Notes: generated by a model from the sequence alone, not told the origin. DNA of 64,000 nt from CBDATG01 sp965200145 (GCA_965200145.1 CBDATG010000001.1:124001-188000); one strand, 5' to 3'. Shown: positions 9,563 through 19,316, counted from the stretch's first letter. Made by a program: numbers and translations.

Positions 9563-10895
9563 CGGCGCCACCCCTGCTCCACTGCGCGTCATCGCCCCTG
9601 GCCTCGGCCGCAGCCTCAGCTTCGTCGGCATCCAACACATCAAAGCGTCCCCGCTCGTCGCGCACATCCGCAAATTCCAACACTGGAGGTTCCTCTCGGC
9701 CGACCCACGCAACCGTGACACGGTGTCCGAGTCCAGAAACCCTCTCCAGGTAGTCGCGTAGGCTGTCCGAAATCAGCCCGCAGACCAGTACCAACGCCGC
9801 GCCCGTTGTTATGACGTTTCCAGTCCGCTCCTGCGACATCAGCTCCAAGCGACGAAACGCCCACGGTTGCACCATCGCAAGCGCCTCAAGAATCGCCTGG
9901 GATTGAAAAGCCGACTCACTCGGCGCGATCGTCGGAGCGACGGCGCGACCTGTACGCACACCGTTACCGATGAAACCAACCCGAAAACCAGCTTGCACGA
10001 ACCGGACCGCTATAGACGCAGCGCCGCAGACAGATGCCTCTAGCACGTCGTACTTGCAACCCTGCCATGCCACCTCCGTCGTCGATGACTCATGCAGTAT
10101 CACGACATCGTTGCTGACGCTGCGGTCGAACGTCCTGACCGTCAAGTTGTCTCGCTTCGCCGATACCTTCCAGTCAACACGCTTCAACGGGTCGCCGGGC
10201 ACATACTCCCGCGTGCTTCTCGGACGGGACTGATCGTCAACCAGGGTGTATGGATTGAGAATGTCGCCCATGGGGTTCGCCGCGGGCAACGGCCAGTCGT
10301 CTAGCTGCACGATGTGCGGATAGACGGTGACACCGTCAGACGAGCGTTGGTCACGACGCACCGAACCGAACAAACCGAAGAGGTCGCCGCTACGCATGTC
10401 CGTAGGGCCCAAGGCGAAGTGACCGCGATGCACAGCAGTCACAACATGGCGAAACTTCACGCGTTCGTAACCGTTGAGGCTGGTCGTCTCCACAATCTCA
10501 CTGCCACCCGCGTAAGCCCTGCGAGTAACACTGCTCTCCTCCGAAGGTTGCAATCCCGACGGAACGAATTCCGTCAGCTGCAACCACGGCACAGGTAGCG
10601 GCTTGCGATTCTCTACCGTCAGCGTCAGTGTCAGCTCATCGCCCGGGAATACATGGCGGTCGGACAGGGCAGTCTCATACCGGACCTCCTCTAGCGACAG
10701 TTTCGACCAGAGCAAACCCCCAGCTGTAACCGCGAAGGCGGTAGTCCCTAGCGTCACCGTCAGCAGCGAGCCCGTTGCTGCGCCAACGATGATCACCGCC
10801 ACCATTACCAACATGAAGAGCTCGCCGATAACATCGGGAGCCCGTAGGTCACTGCGCCGTCTAGTTCGGAGCGTCCGCGATAAGGGGTTTAGCAT
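9555..10895 (-). CDS. DUF58 domain membrane-associated protein
   Basis: A 446-residue protein. Two hydrophobic segments near residues 25-65 anchor the N-terminus. A beta-rich extension follows (about 70-190). The DUF58 core has the signature STREYVPGDPLKRVDWKVSA near residue 225. The C-terminal half resembles a von Willebrand A-like fold. DUF58 proteins are the usual partners of MoxR ATPases. Gene order moxR, DUF58, DUF4129, with a 16-base gap and then an 8-base overlap, says they form one operon. The substrate is unknown. Confidence 0.87.
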   Translation of the reverse strand: MLNPLSRTLRTRRRSDLRAPDVIGELFMLVMVAVIIVGAATGSLLTVTLGTTAFAVTAGGLLWSKLSLEEVRYETALSDRHVFPGDELTLTLTVENRKPLPVPWLQLTEFVPSGLQPSEESSVTRRAYAGGSEIVETTSLNGYERVKFRHVVTAVHRGHFALGPTDMRSGDLFGLFGSVRRDQRSSDGVTVYPHIVQLDDWPLPAANPMGDILNPYTLVDDQSRPRSTREYVPGDPLKRVDWKVSAKRDNLTVRTFDRSVSNDVVILHESSTTEVAWQGCKYDVLEASVCGAASIAVRFVQAGFRVGFIGNGVRTGRAVAPTIAPSESAFQSQAILEALAMVQPWAFRRLELMSQERTGNVITTGAALVLVCGLISDSLRDYLERVSGLGHRVTVAWVGREEPPVLEFADVRDERGRFDVLDADEAEAAAEARGDDAQWSRGGADV

Positions 10896-10911
10896 GACGC
10901 GGGCCCAGACA

Positions 10912-11901
10912 TCACCGTTCGATCGGCACTGGCAACCCTTCTACGATGCCCTCAATCACCCGTTGATTATCACGGCGGCGCATCTGCATACTCGGCTCTA
11001 GGACGATGCGGTGCGACAACACCGGAACCGCAAGCGCCTTGACATCGTCCGGCATGGCGTAATCGCGACCCTCCGATGCCGCTCGGGCCTGGGCCGCGCG
11101 TTGCAACGCCAAGCCCGCACGCGGGCTCGCGCCAAGCCGAATCTGGGAGTTGGAACGAGTCGCACGCACTATCGATAGCAGGTACTCCCGCACATGCGGT
11201 TGCACGCGCACCTGCTCAACAACTCGCCGTGCAGCCTCAATATCCTCAGCGCTCGCGCACTCCGCCGCCACGACGGAATCGCTACCCTCGCGGAATCGCT
11301 CCAACATCGCACCCTCCTCACTGTCCGAGGGGTAACCGATAGTCAAACGCAACATGAAGCGGTCCAACTGCGCCTCTGGCAACGGGAATGTGCCTTCCAT
11401 CTCAATGGGATTCAATGTGGCAAGCACGAAGAAAGGCGAACTCAACCCGTAAGTTACGCCATCCACAGACACTTGCTCCTCCTGCATCGCCTCCAACAGC
11501 GCAGATTGCGTCCTAGGCGTGGCACGGTTGATCTCGTCGGCTAGCAGTATCTGCGTGAAAACCGGACCTTGTCGGAACTCGAACTCACGCGTCCCGGAGT
11601 TGTAGATATTCACACCCAACACGTCAGACGGCACTAGGTCAGGCGTGAACTGCACCCGCCGAAACTCGAGACCCATAGTGGCTGCCAACGATTTGGCGAG
11701 CGTCGTCTTGCCGGTGCCCGGGACATCCTCGATCAGCAGGTGTCCACGGCTCAACAGGGCAAATATGGCAAGGTCTATCGCACCGTCCTTGCCCACGAAC
11801 ACCCGCTGCACGCTGTTACGGATCTTGGCAACCGTCTCGGCAACCGCCGATACATCGCCAGGAGCGTGTGGCTCGCCAACGGCGGTACTGTCTGTAGTCA
11901 A
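10912..11901 (-). CDS. MoxR-family AAA ATPase
   Basis: A 329-residue ATPase. Walker A is DVPGTGKTTLAK (about residues 59-70), Walker B is ILLADEINRA with the following PRTQSALLEAMQE sensor region, and a helical lid domain fills the C-terminus. MoxR ATPases act as chaperones that activate or assemble partner proteins with VWA-type folds. Here the partner is almost certainly the DUF58 protein encoded next. It is the first gene of the three-gene unit. Confidence 0.92.
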   Translation of the reverse strand: MTTDSTAVGEPHAPGDVSAVAETVAKIRNSVQRVFVGKDGAIDLAIFALLSRGHLLIEDVPGTGKTTLAKSLAATMGLEFRRVQFTPDLVPSDVLGVNIYNSGTREFEFRQGPVFTQILLADEINRATPRTQSALLEAMQEEQVSVDGVTYGLSSPFFVLATLNPIEMEGTFPLPEAQLDRFMLRLTIGYPSDSEEGAMLERFREGSDSVVAAECASAEDIEAARRVVEQVRVQPHVREYLLSIVRATRSNSQIRLGASPRAGLALQRAAQARAASEGRDYAMPDDVKALAVPVLSHRIVLEPSMQMRRRDNQRVIEGIVEGLPVPIER

Positions 11902-12017
11902 ATCTGTGCCTCTAGGTGGCGATAGGTGGCAACGGTTAGGCGCGACTCATTAATCCTAAGTCGCACATGGTCAGGGCGGCAGGTGAAGTGAATCGACCTG
12001 AGTCTGCGACGGCTCGA

Positions 12018-12908
12018 TCAGACCTTGACAACGGGATTAGTCAAAGTCCCGATCTTGTCAATCGTGATCGATATGATGTCGCCGCCCTGCAACGTGAACT
12101 CCGGCGGCGGGATCGTACCCGTTCCCGTCAGGACGGTCGTGCCGTTCGGAACGGTGTTGTGGCGTTGCAACCAGTCCGCCAGATAGACGCAGTCACGCTT
12201 CATGCTCGCTGTGTTCGCACTTCCCCTGAATGTTGTAACGCCATCGCGTTCAATCCGCAATTCAACATCCAACGTCTGCGGGTCGCCCACAGTGTCAGGT
12301 GTCGCGATGCACGGGCCGATCGCGCATGAGCGATCGTACACCTTCGCCTGCGGCAGGTAGAGGGGGTTAGCACCTTCAATCGATCTGCTGCTCATGTCGT
12401 TGCCAACGGTGTAGCCGACAGTCTCGCCGCCAAACAAGACGAACGCCAACTCCGGCTCCGGCACATCCCACTCCGAGTCACCGCGTATCCCAACTGCATC
12501 AAGCGGGGCAACCAAGCGGTCAGCGGTCGCCTTGAAGAATGATTCGGGACGGTCGGCATCGTACACCTGGGCGTACACATCTGGGGAACCGCTCTCTGCC
12601 TGTCGCTCCCGCATCGAGTCCATGTAGGTAACACCGAACGCCCAAACCTCCGGCGCGAGTATGGGAGGCAACAGCCTCGCGTCCGCCGACTCACCAGACA
12701 GCAGTTCGTCTAGGTCTACCGACTCGTCGCCCTGGGTCATCAACCATGACGTGATTGCATCCGCCGTTGTGCCAGCCAACTGCGCGGCAGCGAACAGATC
12801 CGCCGTTGAGCCAACAGCAGAATCTACTGCCGTCAAGTCAATCAATGAACCGTTTTTCTCTACGCCGACATGGATTGAGTCGTTAGCGGAAAACTGGTAG
12901 TAACGCAT
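12018..12908 (-). CDS. Fumarylacetoacetate hydrolase-family enzyme, 2-keto-3-deoxy-arabinonate dehydratase-like
   Basis: The start is ATG at 12908, with AGGAGG five bases upstream; a longer frame to 12950 ignores that site. The 296-residue protein belongs to the FAH superfamily. The metal-binding acids are in VPEPELAFVLF, the active-site loop is YTVGNDMSSRSIEGANPLYL, and the C-terminal LTGTGTIPPPEFTLQGGD is typical. The stretch YDADRPESFFKATADRLV resembles sugar-acid dehydratases of the family more than fumarylacetoacetase itself. A role in degrading sugar acids or aromatic ring products is inferred. It is a lone gene. Confidence 0.82.
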   Translation of the reverse strand: MRYYQFSANDSIHVGVEKNGSLIDLTAVDSAVGSTADLFAAAQLAGTTADAITSWLMTQGDESVDLDELLSGESADARLLPPILAPEVWAFGVTYMDSMRERQAESGSPDVYAQVYDADRPESFFKATADRLVAPLDAVGIRGDSEWDVPEPELAFVLFGGETVGYTVGNDMSSRSIEGANPLYLPQAKVYDRSCAIGPCIATPDTVGDPQTLDVELRIERDGVTTFRGSANTASMKRDCVYLADWLQRHNTVPNGTTVLTGTGTIPPPEFTLQGGDIISITIDKIGTLTNPVVKV

Positions 12909-13062
12909 GTTGCCTCCTGGCGATGATGATGCGAATCCGACTGCTTTCACTCTAATATCCGCGTTCGATCACTTCGCGAAACAGATGCGCCACCACATGC
13001 GTATATGTAGTTACAGGTACCGTCGCACATAGACCGTAGATAGGGCACCATCTGGATTACCC

Positions 13063-14553
13063 ATGCAATTCCTCCAACACATTCCCTTGGGCATCGGGCG
13101 AGTGCTCGTCGCGATTGCAACCGCGGGGATCGCGACGATCGTCGTGTTCGTCCTAGCCGCCAGCGATTCCCAGGCCCAATCAACTCGTCTCAACGCCGAC
13201 GGCGAGTTCAGCTACTCGGTCGAGCTTGGGAAATCAATCACGATGGATTTCACGCTGAGATCTGAGATCGACGTGGACGAGGTGCAGGTCATGGTGCGAC
13301 CCGTCGGGCTCAACTCGGTATCCACTTACGGTTACGCGGATGTCGACCACGGAGACACGTTGACGGCGACATACGAGTTGCCAACGGCTTCCCCGCGTTA
13401 CTTCCCGCCCGGGACAGAGTTTGACATCAGGTTCATATTGCGAAACGACGACGTTGCGGTGTCCGAGTCCCCGGAGTACCGAGTTGAGTATCTCGACGAT
13501 GGGCGACGATGGAAGCGGATCGGCGACGCGCAGTTGCAGCTCATCTACTACGGCATCAACGATCGCGCGATGCGGGCCCTGTTCGACACCACGCATCGCA
13601 ATGTGGAGCGCATCAAGCAGGCACTAGGCGTTATCGACCATCACCCGCTACGCGCGATTGTGTTTCCCAACAACCGAGAGCTGACTCGTTACGGTCCAAC
13701 TATCAGCCAAACCGCCACCGATGGCGGATTCTTCGGCGGATACGCATACTCACGCTACTACCTGACGATCATGGCAAGCCCGTCGGTCTCTGTCCTCACG
13801 CACGAACTGACGCACCTGCTACACGACATCGCGATGGAGTCGCCAGGCACGGTCAGGGCACCGGCATGGTTGACAGAAGGCATCGCAACCTACTTAGAGA
13901 CCAGCACGCGTCAGCAGCTCCCGAGGTCGTATCGCAGAGCAACAGGAACCGCGGCAGTCAGGCCATTTCGCGAGATGGGCACTGTCCCGGGCAGACGCGA
14001 GGCTATCGACATCTTCTATCGCCAATCCGGCGATTTCGTGGGCTTCCTAGCAGAGAGGCAAGGCGATACATCCATCGGCATGCTCCTCGCCGAATTGGCG
14101 GGCGGCGCACGTCTGGATGATGCTCTGACCACTGTCTACGGCGGAAACCTGGATGAACTGGATAACCTGTGGCGTGCCTCTTACGGGTTGCCGATGATCG
14201 ATGTGCGAGTTCCTGCCCATCTGGAGCCGCCGAGCTCTATCCCACCCACGATCGTCGGTGTGCCAACTCCAGGCCGGGGAAGTGTGAATATCTTGGAGTC
14301 GCGCGCCGCGAACAGCGGCAACGCGGGCGAACCTGTGCCCGAGCGCGCGGTGCACCCGACATCGCTGCCGGTGATCGAGCCCGTCGTGCCGCAGGAAGCC
14401 ACCGTTATACCCGCGACAGCAACCGCAACGGAAGGTTACGTCACATCGCCAGTCGGGCGCGAGTTCCGGCCGAATACCACGATGTTGCTGGTGTTCTTCC
14501 TGCTGGCACTAGGTTTCGGCGCACTCTTCTTCCGCCGAATGCGTAGCAGCTGA
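13063..14553 (+). CDS. Membrane-anchored MA-type zinc metallopeptidase
   Basis: The 496-residue protein begins with a signal-like hydrophobic segment (VLVAIATAGIATIVVFVLA), continues with a beta-rich extracytoplasmic domain, and has a peptidase domain with the zinc motif HELTHLLHD at about residues 247-255 and the glutamate-bearing WLTEGIATYLE at about 270. A Pro/Thr/Ala-rich linker follows, and a C-terminal membrane helix (MLLVFFLLALGFGALFF) with basic end RRMRSS. So it is held outside the cell by the C-terminal helix. Substrate unknown. The short gap to the next gene (37 bases) allows co-transcription. Confidence 0.87.
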   Translation: MQFLQHIPLGIGRVLVAIATAGIATIVVFVLAASDSQAQSTRLNADGEFSYSVELGKSITMDFTLRSEIDVDEVQVMVRPVGLNSVSTYGYADVDHGDTLTATYELPTASPRYFPPGTEFDIRFILRNDDVAVSESPEYRVEYLDDGRRWKRIGDAQLQLIYYGINDRAMRALFDTTHRNVERIKQALGVIDHHPLRAIVFPNNRELTRYGPTISQTATDGGFFGGYAYSRYYLTIMASPSVSVLTHELTHLLHDIAMESPGTVRAPAWLTEGIATYLETSTRQQLPRSYRRATGTAAVRPFREMGTVPGRREAIDIFYRQSGDFVGFLAERQGDTSIGMLLAELAGGARLDDALTTVYGGNLDELDNLWRASYGLPMIDVRVPAHLEPPSSIPPTIVGVPTPGRGSVNILESRAANSGNAGEPVPERAVHPTSLPVIEPVVPQEATVIPATATATEGYVTSPVGREFRPNTTMLLVFFLLALGFGALFFRRMRSS

Positions 14554-14590
14554 AACAGCCGGGGTGTCCAACCGATAACATAGGCAACTT

Positions 14591-15739
14591 ATGCCTTCTG
14601 AGTTGCTAGACAAATGCTTGCTCATCTATTCGGATGAGTCAGCACGGCATAAGCTCAGCGAAACGCACCCGATGCGTCCAATCAGACTGGCGCACATGTA
14701 CGACCTGATGCAAGCCAGTGGCTTGTTGGACGCGCCCAATTTAACCGAACTCGAACCGATCGAGGCAACACCGGGTGACATCCGCTCGTACCACGATCCA
14801 GAATACGTCGATCTGGTCGGCGCACTCGACAAGGACGCGATCGTACCGAACATGTGGCAATACGGCTTCGGACCCGGCGACAATCCCCCGCGACGCGGGA
14901 TGTTCCGCCACGCTGCCCTAGCAGTGGGCGGAGTGTTGCAGGCATGTGATGCAGTAACGGAAGGGGACGCGACTGCTGCATTCGTACCTGCCGCCGGAAT
15001 GCACCATCACGCCATGCGAGACCGGGCTTCAGGCTTCGGTATCTTCAACGATGCAGTCATCGGCATCCTGAAGCTCCTCGAACGCGGGTACCGCGTCCTT
15101 TACGTAGACATCGATGTGCATCACGGCGATGGAGTGCAGGCGGGACTGTACGACACTGATCGCGCACTGACGCTATCGATTCACGAGTCTGGCCAGTGGC
15201 TCTTCCCAGGCACTGGCGCGCCAAATGAGATCGGTACGGGCGACGGCACGGGCTACAGCGTGAACGTGCCGCTAGCACCGGGTTCCGACGACGCGGCATG
15301 GCACCGGGCGTTTGATGCCGTGTTTCTGCCAGCCGCCGATGCCTACCGTCCCGATATTCTCTTTACCCAGCTAGGCATCGATACACACAGGGACGATCCA
15401 CTGGCGCATCTGCAACTCACGACGCAAGGGCACAACCTCGCGGTCCAGAAGTTCGCGGCATACTCCGCCGAGCATGGTTGCCCCTGGATCGCCGTGGGAG
15501 GTGGCGGTTACGACTTCTCAGCTGTGGCGCGAGGATGGACGATGGATGCGGCCACCATGGCGGGATTCACCCTGCCCGACACGATTCCCGCGAGCTTTAC
15601 CGCCGTTACCGGACCGCCGACGTTCGCCGACCCGGTAACGGCAGACTATCCAGCCGAGTCAATGGCGGAGATAACGGACTACAACGACCACGCCGTTGAC
15701 GAGGTGCGTCGCCTGACTTTCGACACTATCGGTGTCTAG
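14591..15739 (+). CDS. Histone deacetylase-family protein, AcuC-like
   Basis: A 382-residue class I/II-type zinc deacetylase fold. It shows HPMRPIRLAHMYDLM at the N-terminus, the His pair in PAAGMHHHAM, the zinc site YVDIDVHHGDGVQAGLY at about residues 170-185, and a second Asp in FTQLGIDTHRDDPLA, with the Gly-rich VGGGGYD near the end. Bacterial members include acetoin-utilisation protein AcuC, which deacetylates acetyl-CoA synthetase; polyamine deacetylases are related. Which acyl substrate is used here cannot be told. Confidence 0.9.
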   Translation: MPSELLDKCLLIYSDESARHKLSETHPMRPIRLAHMYDLMQASGLLDAPNLTELEPIEATPGDIRSYHDPEYVDLVGALDKDAIVPNMWQYGFGPGDNPPRRGMFRHAALAVGGVLQACDAVTEGDATAAFVPAAGMHHHAMRDRASGFGIFNDAVIGILKLLERGYRVLYVDIDVHHGDGVQAGLYDTDRALTLSIHESGQWLFPGTGAPNEIGTGDGTGYSVNVPLAPGSDDAAWHRAFDAVFLPAADAYRPDILFTQLGIDTHRDDPLAHLQLTTQGHNLAVQKFAAYSAEHGCPWIAVGGGGYDFSAVARGWTMDAATMAGFTLPDTIPASFTAVTGPPTFADPVTADYPAESMAEITDYNDHAVDEVRRLTFDTIGV

Positions 15740-15742
15740 CCG

Positions 15743-17644
15743 TTAAACCTCGCGGTACTCACCTTCAACGGTGTCATCGTCCTGGCTACCACCACCGGCC
15801 GAACCGTTGCCTTGGCCCCGTCCATCCTGCTGCTTGTAAGCGTGCTCTCCGATCTTCAGCCTGGCCTGGTCCAGCTCGTTTGACACCGTCCGTAGCCTGT
15901 CAATGTCAACGTTCGTGTCCGCCAGAGCAGACTTGACCGCTTCAACCTTCGTACTGACCTCGCTCTTGACATCCTCCGGCAGGTTATCGCCCTGCTCGGT
16001 CAGCAGCTTCTCAGTGCCATACACCAGCGACTCGGCATTGTTTCGCGCCTCCGCCAGCTCGCGCCGCGCACGATCCTCCTCAGCGTTGGTCTCAGCTTCT
16101 GATATCAGCCGATCGATCTCATCCTGCGAAATGCCAGACCGACCGGTGACCGTTATGTGCTGCTCCCTGTTCGTCGCCTTATCGGTCGCCGTCACCGTCA
16201 AGATGCCGTCAGCATCAATGTCAAAGGCAACGTCAATCTGGGGTACTCCACGCGGCGCCGGAGCAATGCCATCCAAGTTGAACCTACCCACGGAGGTGTT
16301 GTCCGCTGCCATGTCGCGTTCGCCTTGCAACACATGAATCTCCACGGTCGTCTGCCCGTCAGCAGCCGTGGTAAACGTGTCCGACTTCGTCGTCGGTATG
16401 GTCGTGTTGCGCTCAATCAACTTAGTCCGCAGGCCGCCGAGGGTCTCGATGCCCCAAGTCAAAGGTGTCACATCCAACAACAGAATGTCGGTAACGTCGC
16501 CCTGCAAAACTCCCGCCTGCAACGCGGCGCCAATCGCAACGACTTCGTCGGGGTTTATCGTCCGGACAGGTTCCTTGCCAAATATCGCCTTAGCCCGACT
16601 CTGAACCGCCGGCATCCGAGTCATACCGCCTACAAGCAACACGTCGTCAATGTCTTTCTTCGACATGTCGGCATCTTTCAGTGCCTTCTCGCAGGGCTCA
16701 ACAGTGCGCTCTATCAGCTCAGCCACCATCTGCTCGAACTTCGCGCGCGTCAGAGTCTCTGTGAGGTGCTTAGGACCTGTCTGGTCGGCAGTCAAGAACG
16801 GCAGGTTGATCTCCGTCGAGGTCTGCGTCGAGAGCTCAATCTTCGCCCGCTCAGCCTCCTCTCGCAAACGTTGCATCGGCGAACGGTCCGTAGACTTTCG
16901 CAGGTCGATCATTTCACGTTGCTGGAACGAGTCAACTAGGTAATCAACAAGTCGGAGGTCAAAGTCGTCACCGCCCAAGTGGGTATCGCCGTTAGTGCTC
17001 ATCACCTCGAACACGCCATCACCGACATGCAGGACTGTGATGTCGAAGGTGCCACCGCCGAGGTCGTAGATCGCGATGGTGCGATCGCCCGTTTTCTCAA
17101 TGCCATAAGCCAGAGCCGCCGCCGTGGGCTCGTTGACTATGCGCATCACTTCCAGACCTGCGATCTTGCCCGCGACCTGTGTGGCCTCGCGTTGCGCGTC
17201 GTTGAAGTACGCCGGCACGGTTATCACTGCCTGCGTGACCCGCTCGCCGAGCCTGGCCTCCGCATCATCCTTCAGCTTCCGCAACACCATCGCCGAGATT
17301 TCCGCCGGCGGACGCGCTTCACCGTCGAAGTTGATGCCAACGTCACCGTTGCCCAACGGCTGGATGGAGAACGGCACGAGATCCCGATCGCGTTGAACAT
17401 CATCGTCTTGGTGGCGTCTCCCTATGAAACGCTTGGCAGAGAAAATCGTGTTCTCAGGATTCACCACAGCTTGGCGTTTCGCCGCCTCTCCAATCAAGCG
17501 TTCGTTCGTCTTTGGATTAACGCTCACAACGGAAGGCGTGGTACGTCTGCCATCGGCATTCTCGATGATCTCCGGATCACCAGCCGTTATCACGGCCATG
17601 GCGGAATTCGTAGTTCCTAGGTCTATTCCGATTACTCTTGGCAT
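15743..17644 (-). CDS. dnaK: Chaperone DnaK (Hsp70)
   Basis: A 633-residue Hsp70. The ATPase domain (1-380) starts MPRVIGIDLGTTNSAMAV and contains YDLGGGTFDITVLHVGDGVFEV and LVGGMTRMPAVQ. The linker DILLLDVTPLTWGIETLGG leads to the peptide-binding domain, then an alpha-helical lid. It ends in a Gly/Gln-rich tail with acidic end DDDTVEGEYREV. It binds unfolded peptides with its partners GrpE (encoded 83 bases upstream) and DnaJ; no dnaJ is present in the window. It is the last gene of the hspR-grpE-dnaK unit. Confidence 0.98.
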   Translation of the reverse strand: MPRVIGIDLGTTNSAMAVITAGDPEIIENADGRRTTPSVVSVNPKTNERLIGEAAKRQAVVNPENTIFSAKRFIGRRHQDDDVQRDRDLVPFSIQPLGNGDVGINFDGEARPPAEISAMVLRKLKDDAEARLGERVTQAVITVPAYFNDAQREATQVAGKIAGLEVMRIVNEPTAAALAYGIEKTGDRTIAIYDLGGGTFDITVLHVGDGVFEVMSTNGDTHLGGDDFDLRLVDYLVDSFQQREMIDLRKSTDRSPMQRLREEAERAKIELSTQTSTEINLPFLTADQTGPKHLTETLTRAKFEQMVAELIERTVEPCEKALKDADMSKKDIDDVLLVGGMTRMPAVQSRAKAIFGKEPVRTINPDEVVAIGAALQAGVLQGDVTDILLLDVTPLTWGIETLGGLRTKLIERNTTIPTTKSDTFTTAADGQTTVEIHVLQGERDMAADNTSVGRFNLDGIAPAPRGVPQIDVAFDIDADGILTVTATDKATNREQHITVTGRSGISQDEIDRLISEAETNAEEDRARRELAEARNNAESLVYGTEKLLTEQGDNLPEDVKSEVSTKVEAVKSALADTNVDIDRLRTVSNELDQARLKIGEHAYKQQDGRGQGNGSAGGGSQDDDTVEGEYREV

Positions 17645-17727
17645 GTTCCTTGATCTCCTTACGGTTTACACCTGTGCTGTGCAGGTTTCAAATGCGGTTT
17701 ACGATGTGATGGCATCTACAAGGCCAC

Positions 17728-18423
17728 TCACTTGGAATCCGTCTCTGTCGCTACGGATTCACCATGTCCCTCGTCATCCGTCGTCGGCTTCTTAGCCAAG
17801 ATGACTCTCGCGGCGCGAAGCAGGTTGCCAGTTGAATCGTTGATGTAACCGGCCTGGACAACCTCGATGACAACCCCTTCATCGCGGTCTGTCGATTCCC
17901 TTTCACCTATCCCCTCGTGATAGTCCGGATCGTACTGGTCATCCAAGGCATCAATCTTCGAAAATCCTTGTGTCTTGAGGGCACTATCCATCAATTTGGA
18001 AATCGACTTCAACCCATCCAAAACGCTCCCATCCGCATCCGTCAATGAGCTGAGCGCCGCATCAACAGCGTCAACAACGTTGAGCATCGCTTCGGCGAAC
18101 TCTACCTTGGCGTTGACCGGCAGCGTATCCCGCTCACGTCGCAGCCGTCCCATCAACTGGCCGAGTTCAACCGTCTTTTGATTCGCAAGACTCCCAAGGT
18201 CACTGACCTTGCGATCAAGCCCTGCAACCTTTTCCGTGACCTCACGGTCAAGCTCCAATAGATGCGGCATCAAGAAGTCAATGGGGGCGGTCTTAGCGAA
18301 ATTCGCATCACTGGCACGGACAGCCTCGACGAAAGCCTTCACGGCCTCGCTTTGGAACGAGGACTCCGCGTCCTGCTCCTGCGACTTCTGAGCGCTGTCC
18401 CGCTTATCGTCTCGTTTGCTCAT
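17728..18423 (-). CDS. grpE: Nucleotide exchange factor GrpE
   Basis: GrpE releases ADP from DnaK. ATG at 18423 (MSKRDDKRDS) is preferred; it overlaps the end of hspR by 20 bases, and a start at 18435 is possible. The 231-residue protein has a Ser/Glu/Gln-rich N-terminus, a long coiled coil, and a C-terminal beta domain with DALDDQYDPDYHEGIGE and VVQAGYINDSTGNLLRAARVILAKK, the usual GrpE signature with Gly-Tyr then Leu-Leu-Arg. Length is near the family norm. Confidence 0.94.
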   Translation of the reverse strand: MSKRDDKRDSAQKSQEQDAESSFQSEAVKAFVEAVRASDANFAKTAPIDFLMPHLLELDREVTEKVAGLDRKVSDLGSLANQKTVELGQLMGRLRRERDTLPVNAKVEFAEAMLNVVDAVDAALSSLTDADGSVLDGLKSISKLMDSALKTQGFSKIDALDDQYDPDYHEGIGERESTDRDEGVVIEVVQAGYINDSTGNLLRAARVILAKKPTTDDEGHGESVATETDSK

Positions 18424-18940
18424 CTTCCGCTCCAAGATGCGTGATCATAACTCTTATCTGCGCGGCGACCACTTCTATGGCATGGGACCGTTGCGCCGAC
18501 GGTATGGAATCCAGCACCTGCAACATGCCCTTCATCTGCGCCACCAAACGCAATATCAAACTGACCGCGTTGAGATTCAATCCGAAGTCCTCGGTCAACC
18601 GCCTAACGATCTGCAACCGCTCCAGGTCTTCCTCGGAGTAGAGTCTCCGACTCCCCTGTGAACGTGACGGACGCACTAGGCCTTCGCGGTCGTACTTCCG
18701 CAACGTCTGCGGGTGCATGTCTGCCAGCTTCGCCGCGATGGAGATGATGTACAAGGCATCGGCGCGGTCTGCCAACCTTGCCCGCAACCTCGCGCTCTCA
18801 CGCCGCCGCATCTCCGCTACCTGCATCGCTTCCTCGCGTCGCGCCGCATCGGCCGCGAGCTTCCCGACGAGCCTTACGAACTCCGCCTCGTCTGGCACGA
18901 CGTGGACGTGCTGTCGCCGATGTTCATCGAATCGTTGCAT
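18404..18940 (-). CDS. hspR: MerR-family heat-shock repressor HspR
   Basis: Residues about 60-130 form a MerR winged helix with the HspR signature: YIISIAAKLADMHPQTLRKY and GSRRLYSEEDLERLQIVRRL. HspR represses dnaK operons and needs DnaK as co-repressor, so its place as first gene of hspR-grpE-dnaK fits autoregulation. Odd points: an Arg/Glu/Ala-rich N-terminal extension of about 60 residues precedes the DNA-binding domain, and the classic HAIR operator (CTTGAGT-N7-ACTCAAG) was not found upstream. A different palindrome overlaps the predicted -10 (19017-19036). An internal start near the helix would remove the extension, but no better start is obvious. Confidence 0.9.
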   Translation of the reverse strand: MQRFDEHRRQHVHVVPDEAEFVRLVGKLAADAARREEAMQVAEMRRRESARLRARLADRADALYIISIAAKLADMHPQTLRKYDREGLVRPSRSQGSRRLYSEEDLERLQIVRRLTEDFGLNLNAVSLILRLVAQMKGMLQVLDSIPSAQRSHAIEVVAAQIRVMITHLGAEDEQTRR

Positions 18941-19016
18941 GTTGTGGATGCCGTTCAGTTACGCGCCGCTAGTTGAAAGGATGGCGTAGACGTTGCACTG
19001 TGTCAGTCTTTATGTT

Positions 19017-19045
19017 ATGATACTAAACATTATCATCGATGTCAG
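19017..19045 (-). promoter_or_regulatory. Predicted hspR-grpE-dnaK promoter with overlapping palindrome
   Basis: On the minus strand CTGACA (19045-19040) and TATCAT (19022-19017) are separated by 17 bases and point to hspR, about 75 bases away. ATGATA-N8-TATCAT (19036-19017) is a perfect inverted repeat that includes the -10 hexamer, a natural place for a repressor. No HAIR consensus is seen. Read from the sequence; function inferred. Confidence 0.5.
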
Positions 19046-19154
19046 TCATCAATATTCTTGATGCGAGTCGTATCAGCACAACGTGTTTCCACAACCTCCA
19101 CATCAACAACCAGAGCCTGATTCACAATATCTACGATTTCTTGATAATTCATGC

Positions 19155-19183
19155 TTGACATTACGGATTCCAACATGTAACAT
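19155..19183 (+). promoter_or_regulatory. Predicted promoter of the zinc-ribbon microprotein pair
   Basis: TTGACA (19155-19160), 17-base spacer, TAACAT (19178-19183): a near-consensus housekeeping promoter. Transcription would start near 19190, leaving an untranslated leader of about 125 bases before the first microprotein. That leader has a GCCGG/CCGGC hairpin at 19288-19302. The rest of the 18,941-19,316 gap shows only this promoter and the divergent hspR promoter. Confidence 0.6.
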
Positions 19184-19316
19184 GATGTTTTCTATGATGC
19201 GGTCAGCGCGCCTTGCGATAAGTCAGCATCATGAGCACGAAACCTACCGACCAACGAACGATCACGGCGCGATAGCGTCGCGAAAACGCCGGAGAACCCG
19301 GCAAGCGAGAAACGAG

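Noticed and set aside
9555..9721. Upstream extension of the DUF4129 protein
   Set aside because: It would overlap the DUF58 gene by 167 bases in another frame; the ATG at 9562 leaves the usual short overlap.
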